A stretch of 64,000 bases of DNA from DASREM01 sp035652095 (GCA_035652095.1 DASREM010000053.1:1-64000), one strand, 5' to 3'. Positions 1 through 9,547 are shown, counted from the first letter of the stretch. The notes: generated by a model from the sequence alone, not told the origin. Program-made: numbers and translations.

Positions 1-88
1 GCTTGGAAATCCCGAACCGCGCGGGATTCCCACTTTTCGCACAGCTTCGGCTGCTGCTGTATACAGGACGAATACTTATCGAACAAAA

Positions 89-130
89 GGGGACATTTCT
101 AATGGCGTGAAATAGGGGACATTTCTAATG
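89..130. repeat. Two direct copies of a 16-bp motif, possible insertion-sequence end
   Basis: The 16-mer GGGGACATTTCTAATG occurs at 89-104 and again at 115-130, a 26-bp period. Short tandem terminal motifs of this kind are found at the ends of some rve-integrase insertion sequences (IS21-like multiple end repeats). No transposase is visible in the window, so if this is an IS end the element lies to the left or has decayed. The rest of 1-222 shows no gene. Identity of the element is inference. Confidence 0.4.
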
Positions 131-222
131 CACTACGACACGGTTTTTTTTGGTGTTTGACAGCGCGGAAGCGGCATTGCACAATTCCGAACTTGCTTCT
201 GAGCTCGTCATTGAGGAGGCGC

Positions 223-2523
223 ATGCGCTTTCGTCCACGGTTTCTCGTCCTGATCGTGTTCTCCTGCCTGTACGCGATTGCATCACATCCAGCGAGCGCA
301 CAAGGTACGCCGGCCAAACGCTTCATCACGGAGAAGGATCTTTTCGATTTCGTCTGGATCGCCAACCCGCAGCTGTCGCCGGATGGGTCCCGGGTGGCAT
401 TTACACGAGTGAGCGTGGACGCCAAGCGCACCGGCTACGAGACCTCGGTCTGGACGGTCGCGACATCGGGCGGCGAGGCGCCGGTGCGCATGACGAATGG
501 AAAGCACGATGCGCAGCCGCGCTGGTCTCCCGACGGCCGACATCTGGCCTTCGTACGCGCCGGGGAAAAGGACGATAGCGGCAAGCCCCAGCCTCCGCAA
601 CTGGCGCTGCTTTCGCTTCAGGGTGGGGAAGCATGGACGATCACAAATCTCCCGAAAGGCGTGACCAATCCGATTTGGGCGCCCGATGGTAAGCGCATCG
701 CATTTCTGAGTTCCACAACTCAGGAAGACATTCAAAAGCAGAAAACCAGGGAGGCGTCGAAACCGGGCGCGCCGGAAGTCCAGAAGAATACAGCTGAGCC
801 AAAGAAAGTCGAACCTGAAAGCGAACACGAATCGGATGTTCATCTGATCACGCGAGCTTATTACCAGGACAATGATGAGGGATTTCTCGATCCCAAGCGG
901 CATGACCACATCTGGATCGTGACTGTGCCTACGACCTCGGATGAGGTGACCAAGCCGCAGCAGCTTACCAGCGGCGATTTCGACGAAGGCCAGCCGGTGT
1001 GGAGCGGCGATGGGGCGCGGATTTACTTCCTGACCTCCCGCATCGAGGAGCCTTACTACGAATTGCCTACCACCGATGTTTACTGGGTGGCCGCGAGTGG
1101 TGGACAGGCGCAAAAGGTCACCACGATTGACATGGGTATCGGGGACGTCGCCCTGAGCCCGGATGGGAGCAGGATCGCATTTCACGGGTCAGTTAACCAG
1201 CCGATTCGCTCTTACTCGGAGCCCGATCTCTGGGTCATGGACCTGTCGCCCAACGCCAAGCCTCGCAACCTTACTGCCGACTACGATTTCGATATGGGCT
1301 CGGGTGTAGGTGGAGACAACGCAGCGCCTCGCGGGGGCAACGGCTCAACCCTGCACTGGACTTCGGATGGCCGGTCGCTGATTGATGTTGCTGCCAAGCA
1401 AGGCCGGTCGCTCCTGGTGCATGTGGATGCGCAATCCGGCGCGGTTACGGAAATCACTCGCGGCGACCAGTCGGTGCCCGATTTCACGGTAACGCCAGAC
1501 GGACAGAAGATTGTGGCCCTGGTCTCGACCCCAGTCATGATTGGTGATTTGTTCGTGATTGGGGACGGCGGCAGGCAGCAGCGCATCACGGAAATCAACC
1601 AGGCGCTCTGGGCGCAACTGAACCTGCCGGCGCCGGAAGAAATCAACTACGCCAGCTTTGACGGGAGAAAGATTCAGGGATGGATTCAGAAGCCGCCGGA
1701 CTTCAATCCGCAGAAGAAATATCCGCTGATTCTCGATATTCACGGCGGCCCGCATGGCGCGTACGGCTGGGTGTTCGACCATGAATTTCAATGGATGGCG
1801 GCGAAGGGTTACATCGTGCTTTATGTGAACCCGCGCGGCTCGACCAGCTACGGTCAGGAATTCGGCAACATCATCCAGTATCACTATCCGGGAGATGACT
1901 TCCGCGATCTGATGGTGGGAGTGGATGAGTTGCTCAAACGGGGTTATGTAGATGAGAAGAAGCTCGGAGTGACTGGAGGCAGCGGCGGCGGCGTGCTGAC
2001 AAATTGGACGGTCACGCATACAGACCGCTTTGCGGCTGCGGTCTCGCAGCGCGACATTTCCGATTGGGCTTCGTGGTGGTACACCGCCGACATCACCCTG
2101 TTTCAACCCGAATGGTTTAAGGCGCCGCCTTTCCGTGATCCGCAAGATTATGCGAATCGCTCGGCGATTACCTTCGTCGAAAAGATTCACACTCCGATTC
2201 TTTTTGTGCTGGGATTGTCGGATTCGCGTACACCACCGGAAGCCGGCGGGGAACAACTGTTTCGGGCGCTGAAGTTTCTGAAGCGGCCGACGGCCATGGT
2301 GTTGTTCCCGCACGAGACCCACGAGTTGTCGCGCTCGGGCGAGCCGTGGCATCGCATTGAACGGCTGGAGCACATCGTGGGCTGGTTTGATAAGTGGATG
2401 ATGGGAGTGCCGCATCCCGAATACGACATGCCGGCTGGAGAGAGCGTCAAGCCGGAGAAGAAGCCGTCGGCCCAGAACGAGGTTCTTAACTTTGGCATTC
2501 CGGCCGCGGGGAGAGTGTGCTGA
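223..2523 (+). CDS. Secreted S9 family (prolyl oligopeptidase) peptidase
   Basis: A 766-aa serine peptidase. The chosen ATG at 223 has GAGGAGG 4 nt upstream and begins a clean signal peptide (hydrophobic residues about 6-25, ending ASAQ). An in-frame TTG at 157 has no such support. Residues about 30-470 are a TolB/WD40-like beta-propeller with repeated 'SPDG' blades. Residues about 500-750 are the alpha/beta hydrolase domain. The nucleophile is Ser587 in a GGSGGG elbow, with Asp667 and His697 or His700 as likely triad partners. The elbow lacks the usual GxSYGG tyrosine. The protein probably acts on peptides in the periplasm. A charged Lys/Glu-rich insertion near residues 175-215 is unusual. 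Family assignment is firm; the substrate is unknown. Confidence 0.92.
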   Translation: MRFRPRFLVLIVFSCLYAIASHPASAQGTPAKRFITEKDLFDFVWIANPQLSPDGSRVAFTRVSVDAKRTGYETSVWTVATSGGEAPVRMTNGKHDAQPRWSPDGRHLAFVRAGEKDDSGKPQPPQLALLSLQGGEAWTITNLPKGVTNPIWAPDGKRIAFLSSTTQEDIQKQKTREASKPGAPEVQKNTAEPKKVEPESEHESDVHLITRAYYQDNDEGFLDPKRHDHIWIVTVPTTSDEVTKPQQLTSGDFDEGQPVWSGDGARIYFLTSRIEEPYYELPTTDVYWVAASGGQAQKVTTIDMGIGDVALSPDGSRIAFHGSVNQPIRSYSEPDLWVMDLSPNAKPRNLTADYDFDMGSGVGGDNAAPRGGNGSTLHWTSDGRSLIDVAAKQGRSLLVHVDAQSGAVTEITRGDQSVPDFTVTPDGQKIVALVSTPVMIGDLFVIGDGGRQQRITEINQALWAQLNLPAPEEINYASFDGRKIQGWIQKPPDFNPQKKYPLILDIHGGPHGAYGWVFDHEFQWMAAKGYIVLYVNPRGSTSYGQEFGNIIQYHYPGDDFRDLMVGVDELLKRGYVDEKKLGVTGGSGGGVLTNWTVTHTDRFAAAVSQRDISDWASWWYTADITLFQPEWFKAPPFRDPQDYANRSAITFVEKIHTPILFVLGLSDSRTPPEAGGEQLFRALKFLKRPTAMVLFPHETHELSRSGEPWHRIERLEHIVGWFDKWMMGVPHPEYDMPAGESVKPEKKPSAQNEVLNFGIPAAGRVC

Positions 2524-2608
2524 CTTTTTCAGCGAATCTGCCGCAGGGCAGAGACATTCCTCCGATTCGAAGCGTGGCGATAATGTAGCTCTGTCGCTAC
2601 CCTGCTTC

Positions 2609-2637
2609 TTGACGCGCTTTGCATGGCAAGAGACAAT
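2609..2637 (+). promoter_or_regulatory. Predicted sigma-70 type promoter for the AlkP operon
   Basis: A -35 box TTGACG (2609-2614), exactly 17 nt spacer, and a -10 box GACAAT (2632-2637) predict a start near 2644, about 90 nt before the TTG start of the following gene. The match is five of six at -35 and four of six at -10. This is prediction from consensus only. Confidence 0.5.
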
Positions 2638-2734
2638 CATCTTCTACCCACAATTCTGGGCCTCATTGCGGTTGGATGGGACGGATTCGCCTGCCCAGTA
2701 GCGATTCCCGCGGGGAACTCATGAAGGGAGACCG

Positions 2735-4723
2735 TTGTTGAAGAAGGCCGTCTGGATCGCCTTGCTGTCCGTGACTTGCGCGGCCTTGTTTTTGCCCTCC
2801 TGCCAGCGTGCCCGCGGCGAATTCCAGGGCGAGCGCAAGCTGATCGTGCTCGGCATAGATGGCATGGACCCGCAACTCCTGACCAAGTTCATGCAGGAAG
2901 GGAAGATGCCGAACTTTGCCAAGCTCGCGGCCATGGGTTCATTCAAACCGCTGACCACAGCAATTCCTCCGCAGAGTCCGGTGGCGTGGTCGAACCTGAT
3001 CACCGGGATGAATGCCGGCGGTCACGGCATCTTTGACTTCATTCACCGCGATCCCAAAACCATGGAGCTGTATTTTTCAGCCTCGCGTGTGGAACCACCA
3101 AAGCACTCTCTGTCGCTCGGAAACTGGGTCATACCGATTGGAAGCGGCAGCGCGGAGCAGTTGCGACAGGGAAAAGCGTTCTGGCAGATCCTTGACGACC
3201 ATGGCGTGCCCAACTCGGTTTTCCGGATCCCGTCAAACTTCCCGCCGGTTTCTGCCAAGGGCAATACGCTCTCCGGCATGGGCACCCCCGATCTCCGCGG
3301 AACTTACGGGACGTTCACTTATTACACCGACAGTCCCATGGCAACGGCGGGAGCCGTGGAAGGAGGACAGATCGTTCCGGTGCAGGTGGAAAATTCGCAG
3401 GTCAGCGCGCAGCTGATCGGTCCGGACAATTCGTTTCGCAAGGGTTCTCCGCCCGCCACCGAAACCTTCAAAGTTTCGATTGACCCGCTCGAGCCGGTGG
3501 CGCGGATTGCCTTTCAGGACCAGGAATTCGTGCTCCGCGAAGGCGAGTGGAGCAGCTGGACTCCGGTGGAATTTCAGTTGATCCCCTTTTTCGGCAATGT
3601 AAGAGGGATGTGCCGCTTTTATCTCAAGCAGGTGCATCCGCGATTTGAACTGTATGTTTCACCGATCAACATGGATCCGGCAAACCCGGCCCTGCCGATT
3701 TCGACGCCCGCGAGTTATTCCAGCGAACTTGCCGAAGAAGCTGGCAAGTTTCACACACAGGGAATCGCCGAGGACACGAAGGCGCTGTCGGATGGCGTGC
3801 TCACGGACAAGGAATACCTGGAACAGGCGCACACGGTGCTGGCCGAACACCGCAGGATTTTTGATCAGGAGTTCCCCAAGTTTCGTCAGGGCATGTTCTT
3901 CTTTTACTTCTCGAGCCTCGATCTGAATTCGCACATGTTCTGGAGATTGATGGACACCAAGCATCCTGGGTATGACGCATCGCTCGCCTCGCAATACGGA
4001 TCGACGATCGAAGAGTTTTACCAGCAGATCGATCAGGTGTTGGGAGAAGTGCTGCCCAGGCTGGACGAGCACACGACCCTCATGGTGCTGTCAGACCACG
4101 GCTTCGCTCCCTATTATCGGTCGTTCAATTTGAATACCTGGTTATCGCAGAACGGATATCTCACGCTAAAGCCGGGCGCGAATCTGGATGACAATGCGCC
4201 GTTCTCAGCCGTGGACTGGAGCCACACGCGCGCGTACGGGCTGGGACTGAATGGGCTCTACGCCAACGTACGCGGACGCGAAAAAGAGGGGATCGTGGAC
4301 CGAGCACAGGCCGATGCGGTCATGAATGAAATCCGCCAGAAACTGCTGAGCGTAAGAGATGCGAAGAACGGCGAATCCGTGGTGACCAGGGTCGACCTCG
4401 CGAGTGAGGCTTACCAGGGACCACATGCGCATGATGGCCCGGACGCATTGATCGGATACAACCGCGGCTACCGCGCGGGGTGGAAGACGATTCTTGGTTC
4501 ATTCCCCGCCGAGGTGTTCGAGGACAACGCGAATCCCTGGAGCGGCGATCACTGCATGGATTACACACTGGTGCCCGGCGTCCTGCTTAGCAACCGCAGG
4601 ATTGACGCCTCGAGCCCGGCACTGACCGATATTGCGCCGACAATTCTGGCGGAGTTTGGAATCGCAAAAGCCAAGGGTATGATGGGAGAGTCAGTATTTC
4701 AGCCTGCCCACGCCCAAAAGTAG
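2735..4723 (+). CDS. Alkaline phosphatase superfamily (phosphodiesterase/pyrophosphatase-like) probable lipoprotein
   Basis: A 662-aa member of the alkaline phosphatase superfamily, type I phosphodiesterase/nucleotide pyrophosphatase branch. The TTG start at 2735 follows GGGAG at 2726-2730; a TTG at 2738 is equally usable. The N terminus is a hydrophobic segment ending LPSC, a possible lipobox at about residue 23. Metal and nucleophile motifs are visible: GIDGMDP near residue 43, SPVAWS near 85, SDHGF near 450, and GDHC near 607. It leads an operon with two small genes and a second AlkP paralogue at 5734-7863, and the two AlkP proteins are collinear along their length. The substrate is unknown; phosphodiester or sulfate-ester cleavage would fit the family. 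Confidence 0.85.
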   Translation: MLKKAVWIALLSVTCAALFLPSCQRARGEFQGERKLIVLGIDGMDPQLLTKFMQEGKMPNFAKLAAMGSFKPLTTAIPPQSPVAWSNLITGMNAGGHGIFDFIHRDPKTMELYFSASRVEPPKHSLSLGNWVIPIGSGSAEQLRQGKAFWQILDDHGVPNSVFRIPSNFPPVSAKGNTLSGMGTPDLRGTYGTFTYYTDSPMATAGAVEGGQIVPVQVENSQVSAQLIGPDNSFRKGSPPATETFKVSIDPLEPVARIAFQDQEFVLREGEWSSWTPVEFQLIPFFGNVRGMCRFYLKQVHPRFELYVSPINMDPANPALPISTPASYSSELAEEAGKFHTQGIAEDTKALSDGVLTDKEYLEQAHTVLAEHRRIFDQEFPKFRQGMFFFYFSSLDLNSHMFWRLMDTKHPGYDASLASQYGSTIEEFYQQIDQVLGEVLPRLDEHTTLMVLSDHGFAPYYRSFNLNTWLSQNGYLTLKPGANLDDNAPFSAVDWSHTRAYGLGLNGLYANVRGREKEGIVDRAQADAVMNEIRQKLLSVRDAKNGESVVTRVDLASEAYQGPHAHDGPDALIGYNRGYRAGWKTILGSFPAEVFEDNANPWSGDHCMDYTLVPGVLLSNRRIDASSPALTDIAPTILAEFGIAKAKGMMGESVFQPAHAQK

Positions 4724-4741
4724 ACATCCCGGAGGACATTC

Positions 4742-4951
4742 ATGTTTGATTCCCACAAGGTAAAAATCGAAGGCGAACTGCTGGAACAAGCCAGGAAATG
4801 TGCCGATGCTGCGGGTTACGGTTCGGTGGATGAGTTCGTGCTCCACATGCTCGAGAAAGAAGTGAAGAAGATCCTGGGACCCGAGGGCGGCGAGGCCGCG
4901 TCGGCGGACCTGGTAAAAAAGCGGCTGCAAGGCCTGGGGTATATCGAATAA
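4742..4951 (+). CDS. Small ribbon-helix-helix-like protein of unknown function
   Basis: A 69-aa protein with a GGAGGA Shine-Dalgarno 6 nt before its ATG. The first about 45 residues resemble an Arc/MetJ-type ribbon-helix-helix: a short beta segment (KVKIEGELLEQA), then two helices around SVDEFVLHMLEKEV. It lies 18 nt after the first AlkP gene, and its stop codon abuts the next start codon, so it is co-translated with the membrane protein that follows. Such domains usually bind DNA, often in antitoxins, but no toxin is adjacent. An adaptor role in the AlkP operon is equally possible. Function not recognised. Confidence 0.75.
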   Translation: MFDSHKVKIEGELLEQARKCADAAGYGSVDEFVLHMLEKEVKKILGPEGGEAASADLVKKRLQGLGYIE

Positions 4952-5737
4952 GTGCTCGCGCTGTTCACATGGTCGGATCTGTTTGCCACGCCGCTTGCGA
5001 TCGTGATCTGGCTGTCGCTGGTGATCGGGCTGCTCATGGTACTGCTTTTTGCCTGGACTTCGGACCAGAAAGCGATTGGCGTTGCGAAGGACCAATTGAA
5101 AGCACACATGCTGGCCGTACGCTTGTTCCAGGACCAGATTTCGGTGGTGATGAAGGCATACGGGCGCATCGTTCGCGGGACTGGCCGATATATCCGGCTG
5201 GCATTCAAGCCGTTGTTGTTCGTCATCATTCCGATCACGTTCCTGATCGTCGAAGTGGACCGGTATCTTGGGTGGACTCCGATCGAGACCGCGCAATCGT
5301 TCCTGGTCAAGGTGAAGACCAGCAATCCCGATGCGCTGAATGAGGTTGCGTTGAAGCTGCCGCCGGAGTTGGTGGCGTCCGCGCCGCCGGTGCACGTTCC
5401 CGCCGAAAACGAAGTGGTGTGGCGGGTGACGGCCGACAAAATCGGCGCCTTCGACGTGAACGTCGCTGCGTCAGGTCAGATCTACACCAAGCGAGTTGTG
5501 GTTTCGCCCGGCATCTCGCGACTGTCCCTGGAGCGGTTGCGCGCGCCCCTTTGGCAGCGCTATTTCAGTTCCGCCGAACCGGAATTGCAGGATGGGCCGG
5601 TCTCATCCATCGCGGTGACATATCCGACTCGCAGCCTTCGCTTCGCGTGGATGGATTGGAACTGGATTGTGTTGTTCTTTGTGCTTTCGATGATCGCAGG
5701 ATTCCTGTTCAAAGAGATTCTGGGGATTGAGATATGA
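4952..5737 (+). CDS. Three-pass membrane protein of unknown function in the AlkP operon
   Basis: A 261-aa protein starting at GTG 4952, immediately after the preceding stop. Predicted membrane segments lie at about residues 8-30, 82-104 and 237-258. A basic, amphipathic stretch (about 35-78) separates the first two. An extracytoplasmic beta-rich region (about 105-230) separates the last two. The topology of one TM, a charged helix, then further TMs loosely recalls DUF106/EMC3-type insertase relatives, but I see no decisive motif and treat that only as a hypothesis. Its last codons overlap the start of the second AlkP gene by 4 nt (ATGA), implying translational coupling. Confidence 0.8.
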   Translation: MLALFTWSDLFATPLAIVIWLSLVIGLLMVLLFAWTSDQKAIGVAKDQLKAHMLAVRLFQDQISVVMKAYGRIVRGTGRYIRLAFKPLLFVIIPITFLIVEVDRYLGWTPIETAQSFLVKVKTSNPDALNEVALKLPPELVASAPPVHVPAENEVVWRVTADKIGAFDVNVAASGQIYTKRVVVSPGISRLSLERLRAPLWQRYFSSAEPELQDGPVSSIAVTYPTRSLRFAWMDWNWIVLFFVLSMIAGFLFKEILGIEI

Positions 5738-7863
5738 GTAGAGACGGGCTGAAAGGTTCGATTGGGAGAGTGTCGCGTCGGCTCAGCGTGGCAGCATTGC
5801 TCGCTGCATTGCTCGTGATCGCATTCCCTGTTCCGAGCCACGCCTATGCCGGCCCGGGCGCGGGCTTTGCGGTTCTTTCCTCTTTCTGGACTCTCTTCGT
5901 TGCCTTTCTGTACTCCCTGTACGCGCTCTTTACCTGGCCCTTCCGGCATCTGTGGCGTAGCTTCCGCAATCGCAACGCCTATGGCAAAGCGAAGTTCAAG
6001 CGCGCCGTCATTCTGGGTTTTGACGGCATGGACCCCGAGCTTGCGGAGCGCTTCATTAACGAAGGAAAACTGCCGAACATGGCAAAACTGCGCGAGAAGG
6101 GAACATTCCGTAGACTTCGCACCACCTATCCCGCGATTTCGCCGGTGGCTTGGTCAACGTTCATGACCGGAGTCAATCCCGGCAAGCACAACATTTACGA
6201 CTTTCTGGCGCGGGATTTGAGCAGCTACTTGCCATTTCTATCGTCGGCAGAAATCAAGGGCCCGAAGCGGCAATTGAAAATCGGAAAGTACGTCATTCCG
6301 CTGGGCAAGCCGATTATCAAGGGCATGCGCAAAGGGACCCCATTCTGGCATTGGCTGGCGGAGGCGGGAATCTTCTGTTCGGTAATACGCGTACCGGTCA
6401 CGTTCCCCCCGGAGAAGTTCGATGGCGTGCTGCTCTCGGGCATGTGCGTGCCGGACCTGAAAGGCAGCCAGGGGACGTTTTGCTTCTGCACCACGCGCAT
6501 GAGCAACGACAAGTATCGCGAAGGCGGCGTGCGCGTGCCGATGCAGCGCGAAAATGGGCTTCTGCGCAGCTACATCCCCGGGCCCGAAGACCCGCTGGAT
6601 TCGACGAAAGAATTGCGGGTGAATTTCGAGGTGCGTCCCAATGGGAAGACTGCGCGGATCGACGTGGATGGCGAGAACTTCACACTGAAGGTGGGCGAGT
6701 ACTCGGAATGGGTGCCGGTGAAATTCAAATCGGCGCTGGGCATGGGCGCACATGGCATTTGCCGCTTCTACTTGAAGGAACTGGCGCCGGAAGTCGGGGT
6801 CTATGTGACGCCGGTGAATATTGATCCCGCGCGGCCCGATCTGCCGATTTCACATCCCGTGACCTATTCGATTTACCTGTCGAAACTGTACGGCCCTTAT
6901 GCAACGCTGGGCCTGGCGGAAGACACCTGGGCACTGAATGAAGAAGTCCTCGACGACGATGCATTCCTCGCGCAGTGCTACCAGAATCACGAAGACCGCG
7001 AGCGGCAGTTGTTCGATGCATTGGAGAAGACCAAAAAGGGCTTGTGTGCTTGCGTCTTCGATACTACCGATCGCGTGCAGCATATGTTTTGGCGATACCT
7101 GGAAGAGGACCATCCCGCCGCCCGCGGAGTGCCTCTCGCGCAAAAAAAGGAAGTGATTCAGGACCTTTATGGCCGCATGGACCGCCTGATCGGTCGTGTA
7201 ATGGAGCAGGTGGACGATGACACCTTACTGATGGTGGTGTCCGATCACGGATTCAAGTCGTTTGCGCGCTGCGTGAACCTGAACGCGTGGCTTTACGAGA
7301 ATGAGTACCTCGCATTGAAGGAAGGCAAAACGGAGAGCCGGGACTGGTTCGAGGATGTGGACTGGTCGCGCACCCGCGCTTACACAATGGGATTGAACGG
7401 CCTGTATTTGAATCTCAAAGGGCGCGAGCGCTATGGAATTGTCGATCCATCGGAAGCTGACGCGCTCAAGCAGGAGTTATCGGCGAAGCTGAACGAGTTG
7501 GTGGATCCGGTATCGGGGAAAGTCGGCATTACGGGAGTGTTTGAGTGCGACGCCGTTTATCGCGGACCGTATGTTGATAACGCTCCGGATTTGCTCGTCG
7601 GCTACGGTGGCGGGTATCGCGCTTCGTGGGATTCGGTTACCGGCCGAGTGACGCCGGGCGTGTTTGAAGACAATGTGAAGGCCTGGAGCGGGGACCATTG
7701 CATTGACCCACGGCTGGTGCCGGGTGTGCTGTTCTCCAACCAGAAGATTGCTGAGGAGAAGCCGGCGATCGTAGATGTGGCGCCGACCATCTTGCAATTA
7801 TTTGGCCTGCCGCTGCAGAAGCATTTTGACGGGAAGGCGTGGAAGTTGGCGGAAAGCGCGTGA
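5734..7863 (+). CDS. Membrane-anchored alkaline phosphatase superfamily protein
   Basis: A 709-aa paralogue of the protein at 2735-4723. It starts in an ATGA overlap with the membrane gene before it. Residues about 20-40 and 50-72 are two membrane segments, so the catalytic part should be anchored rather than soluble. The AlkP motifs recur: GFDGMDP (near 93), SPVAWS (near 136), SDHGF (near 505) and GDHC (near 656). The core aligns block by block with the first paralogue, but the anchor differs (two TMs here, possible lipobox there). The reaction is probably hydrolysis or transfer of a phosphoryl or sulfuryl group; the true substrate is not evident. Confidence 0.87.
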   Translation: MSRDGLKGSIGRVSRRLSVAALLAALLVIAFPVPSHAYAGPGAGFAVLSSFWTLFVAFLYSLYALFTWPFRHLWRSFRNRNAYGKAKFKRAVILGFDGMDPELAERFINEGKLPNMAKLREKGTFRRLRTTYPAISPVAWSTFMTGVNPGKHNIYDFLARDLSSYLPFLSSAEIKGPKRQLKIGKYVIPLGKPIIKGMRKGTPFWHWLAEAGIFCSVIRVPVTFPPEKFDGVLLSGMCVPDLKGSQGTFCFCTTRMSNDKYREGGVRVPMQRENGLLRSYIPGPEDPLDSTKELRVNFEVRPNGKTARIDVDGENFTLKVGEYSEWVPVKFKSALGMGAHGICRFYLKELAPEVGVYVTPVNIDPARPDLPISHPVTYSIYLSKLYGPYATLGLAEDTWALNEEVLDDDAFLAQCYQNHEDRERQLFDALEKTKKGLCACVFDTTDRVQHMFWRYLEEDHPAARGVPLAQKKEVIQDLYGRMDRLIGRVMEQVDDDTLLMVVSDHGFKSFARCVNLNAWLYENEYLALKEGKTESRDWFEDVDWSRTRAYTMGLNGLYLNLKGRERYGIVDPSEADALKQELSAKLNELVDPVSGKVGITGVFECDAVYRGPYVDNAPDLLVGYGGGYRASWDSVTGRVTPGVFEDNVKAWSGDHCIDPRLVPGVLFSNQKIAEEKPAIVDVAPTILQLFGLPLQKHFDGKAWKLAESA

Positions 7864-7941
7864 CTGTCGCCGGCTCGCCTTCTAGGTCTAGTGAAGTTCG
7901 GCAAAGTGGTTTAGTTCGATGATTGGAGAGCAGCGCAAGTA

Positions 7942-8235
7942 ATGCCGGATTGGGAAGAGGACTGGCGAGCGCGTTACGGGGAAGTTGCGGCGGTGTTTGC
8001 CTTCGCGCAAATGGCAGCCGCGATCGTGCTCGCTGGGACCCACGCATCCGAAAACTGGATCATGGTTGGTCTCGGACCAATTTTGATTCTGGCCGCGTTA
8101 TTCACCACCGGTTTTCGTCCTGGGCTAATGAGCCGCGGCCCATGCCTTCCGATCAGTAAGGCTGGGAGAATCATTCTCTTCACGGGTGGCGCCGTCATGA
8201 TTTTGTTGGGGGCATCGCGACTTATTTCCCGTTGA
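7942..8235 (+). CDS. Small two-pass membrane protein, unknown
   Basis: A 97-aa protein with a charged N terminus (MPDWEEDW), two hydrophobic segments at about residues 17-60 and a third at about 75-92. An SD-like GGAGAG lies about 12 nt before the ATG, which is rather distant. It sits 78 nt after the second AlkP gene on the same strand and could be its last operon member. A frame-shifted competitor starting at 7923 is less hydrophobic and less convincing. No family recognised. Confidence 0.5.
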   Translation: MPDWEEDWRARYGEVAAVFAFAQMAAAIVLAGTHASENWIMVGLGPILILAALFTTGFRPGLMSRGPCLPISKAGRIILFTGGAVMILLGASRLISR

Positions 8236-8446
8236 AGTGTATTTTTCAAGACTTTATGCCAAGCTTGGCTCGGCGTTGGCGGCCGAAGCGGCTGCATAGC
8301 GATTTGAACCGTTCGCTGCTAACCCGCGCCCTTTCAATGCGTTCCCGGCCCGTAGCCTGATCGAAACTGGCGCGCCCCTGCCCCTTCCAGTATCATCTAA
8401 CTATCCGGTGGGTGAGTTTTCTTCAGAGGAGAACAGCGCTTAAGCA

Positions 8447-9547
8447 ATGGGTGTCCCTATTTCACAGATGTGGACGGTGGCTTCTTACGTCGTGGGGCAG
8501 AAGCTGAAACGGCGCAAGCACTTTCCCGTGGTGTTGATGCTGGAACCGCTCATGCGCTGCAACCTGGCCTGCGCGGGATGCGGAAAGATCCAGTACCCCG
8601 GGCACATCCTGAAGAAAGAACTCACGCCGGAAGAGTGCTTCCGTGCCGTGGACGAGTGCGGCGCGCCGCTGGTGAGTATTCCTGGAGGCGAGCCGCTGAT
8701 GCACCCGCGGATTGCCGAGATCGTGGAAGGCATTATCGCTCGCGGGAAGTACGTCTACCTCTGCACCAACGGCCTTCTGCTTAAAGAGAAGATCGACCAG
8801 TTCAAGCCCAGCAAGTATTTCTCGTTCGTCATTCACATGGACGGGCAGCGCGAGCACCACGACTTCTCTGTGTGCCGCGAAGGAACGTACGATAAGGCTG
8901 TTGAGGGAATCAGGGAAGCGCTGCAGCGCGGATTCCGCGTGACCACCAACACCACGCTTTTTGACGGCGCCGATCCCCAAAGCGTGCGGCAGTTCTTTGA
9001 CGAGATGATGGATCTCGGCGTCGAAGGCATGATGCTCTCGCCCGGATACACCTACGACAAGGCGCCCGACCAGGAACACTTTCTCAGCAAGAAGAAAACG
9101 AGACGGCTGTTCCGCGAAATCTTGAGCAACCGAGCGGAGAAGTGGCGCTTCAACATGAGCCCGTTGTTTCTCGAATACCTCATGGGACGGCGCGAATACA
9201 AATGCACCCCCTGGGGCATGCCGACGTACAACATATTCGGCTGGCAAAAACCGTGCTACCTGCTGCAGGACGGTTACACCGATACCTTCGAGGAGCTGAT
9301 TCGCGAGACGCAGTGGGAACAATACGGAACCGAGAGCGGCAATCCCAAGTGCGCGAATTGCATGGTGCATAGCGGATACGAAGCCAGCGCCGTAAACGAC
9401 ACCTTTGGATCGCTGAGCGGCTTCCTGGCCACCGTTCGCGCCACACTGTTCAACAAGTACAAGGACCCCGATGTGGGCGGTGCACCGATGTCCCCTACAC
9501 GGAGTTCTGGCCCACTGGTCCAGATCCAGAGCTCGCCGAAAGCATAA
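8447..9547 (+). CDS. hpnH: Adenosyl-hopene transferase HpnH (radical SAM)
   Basis: A 366-aa radical SAM enzyme. HpnH joins the 5'-deoxyadenosyl radical from SAM to diploptene, giving adenosylhopane, the first step to extended (C35) hopanoids. The cluster motif is Cys38-x3-Cys42-x2-Cys45 (CNLACAGC), followed by PGGEPL near residue 80 as the SAM-binding GGE motif. A later Cys-containing segment (CANCMVHSGYEA) is typical of the family. Length fits HpnH. It overlaps the following gene by one base (TAATG), so the two are coupled. No squalene-hopene cyclase or other hpn gene is nearby, so hopanoid genes must be dispersed in this genome. Confidence 0.9.
   Translation: MGVPISQMWTVASYVVGQKLKRRKHFPVVLMLEPLMRCNLACAGCGKIQYPGHILKKELTPEECFRAVDECGAPLVSIPGGEPLMHPRIAEIVEGIIARGKYVYLCTNGLLLKEKIDQFKPSKYFSFVIHMDGQREHHDFSVCREGTYDKAVEGIREALQRGFRVTTNTTLFDGADPQSVRQFFDEMMDLGVEGMMLSPGYTYDKAPDQEHFLSKKKTRRLFREILSNRAEKWRFNMSPLFLEYLMGRREYKCTPWGMPTYNIFGWQKPCYLLQDGYTDTFEELIRETQWEQYGTESGNPKCANCMVHSGYEASAVNDTFGSLSGFLATVRATLFNKYKDPDVGGAPMSPTRSSGPLVQIQSSPKA

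Noticed and set aside
1345..2640. A 431-codon open frame on the minus strand opposite the S9 peptidase
   Set aside because: It mirrors the codon structure of the real gene and shows no recognisable motif, signal or start site.
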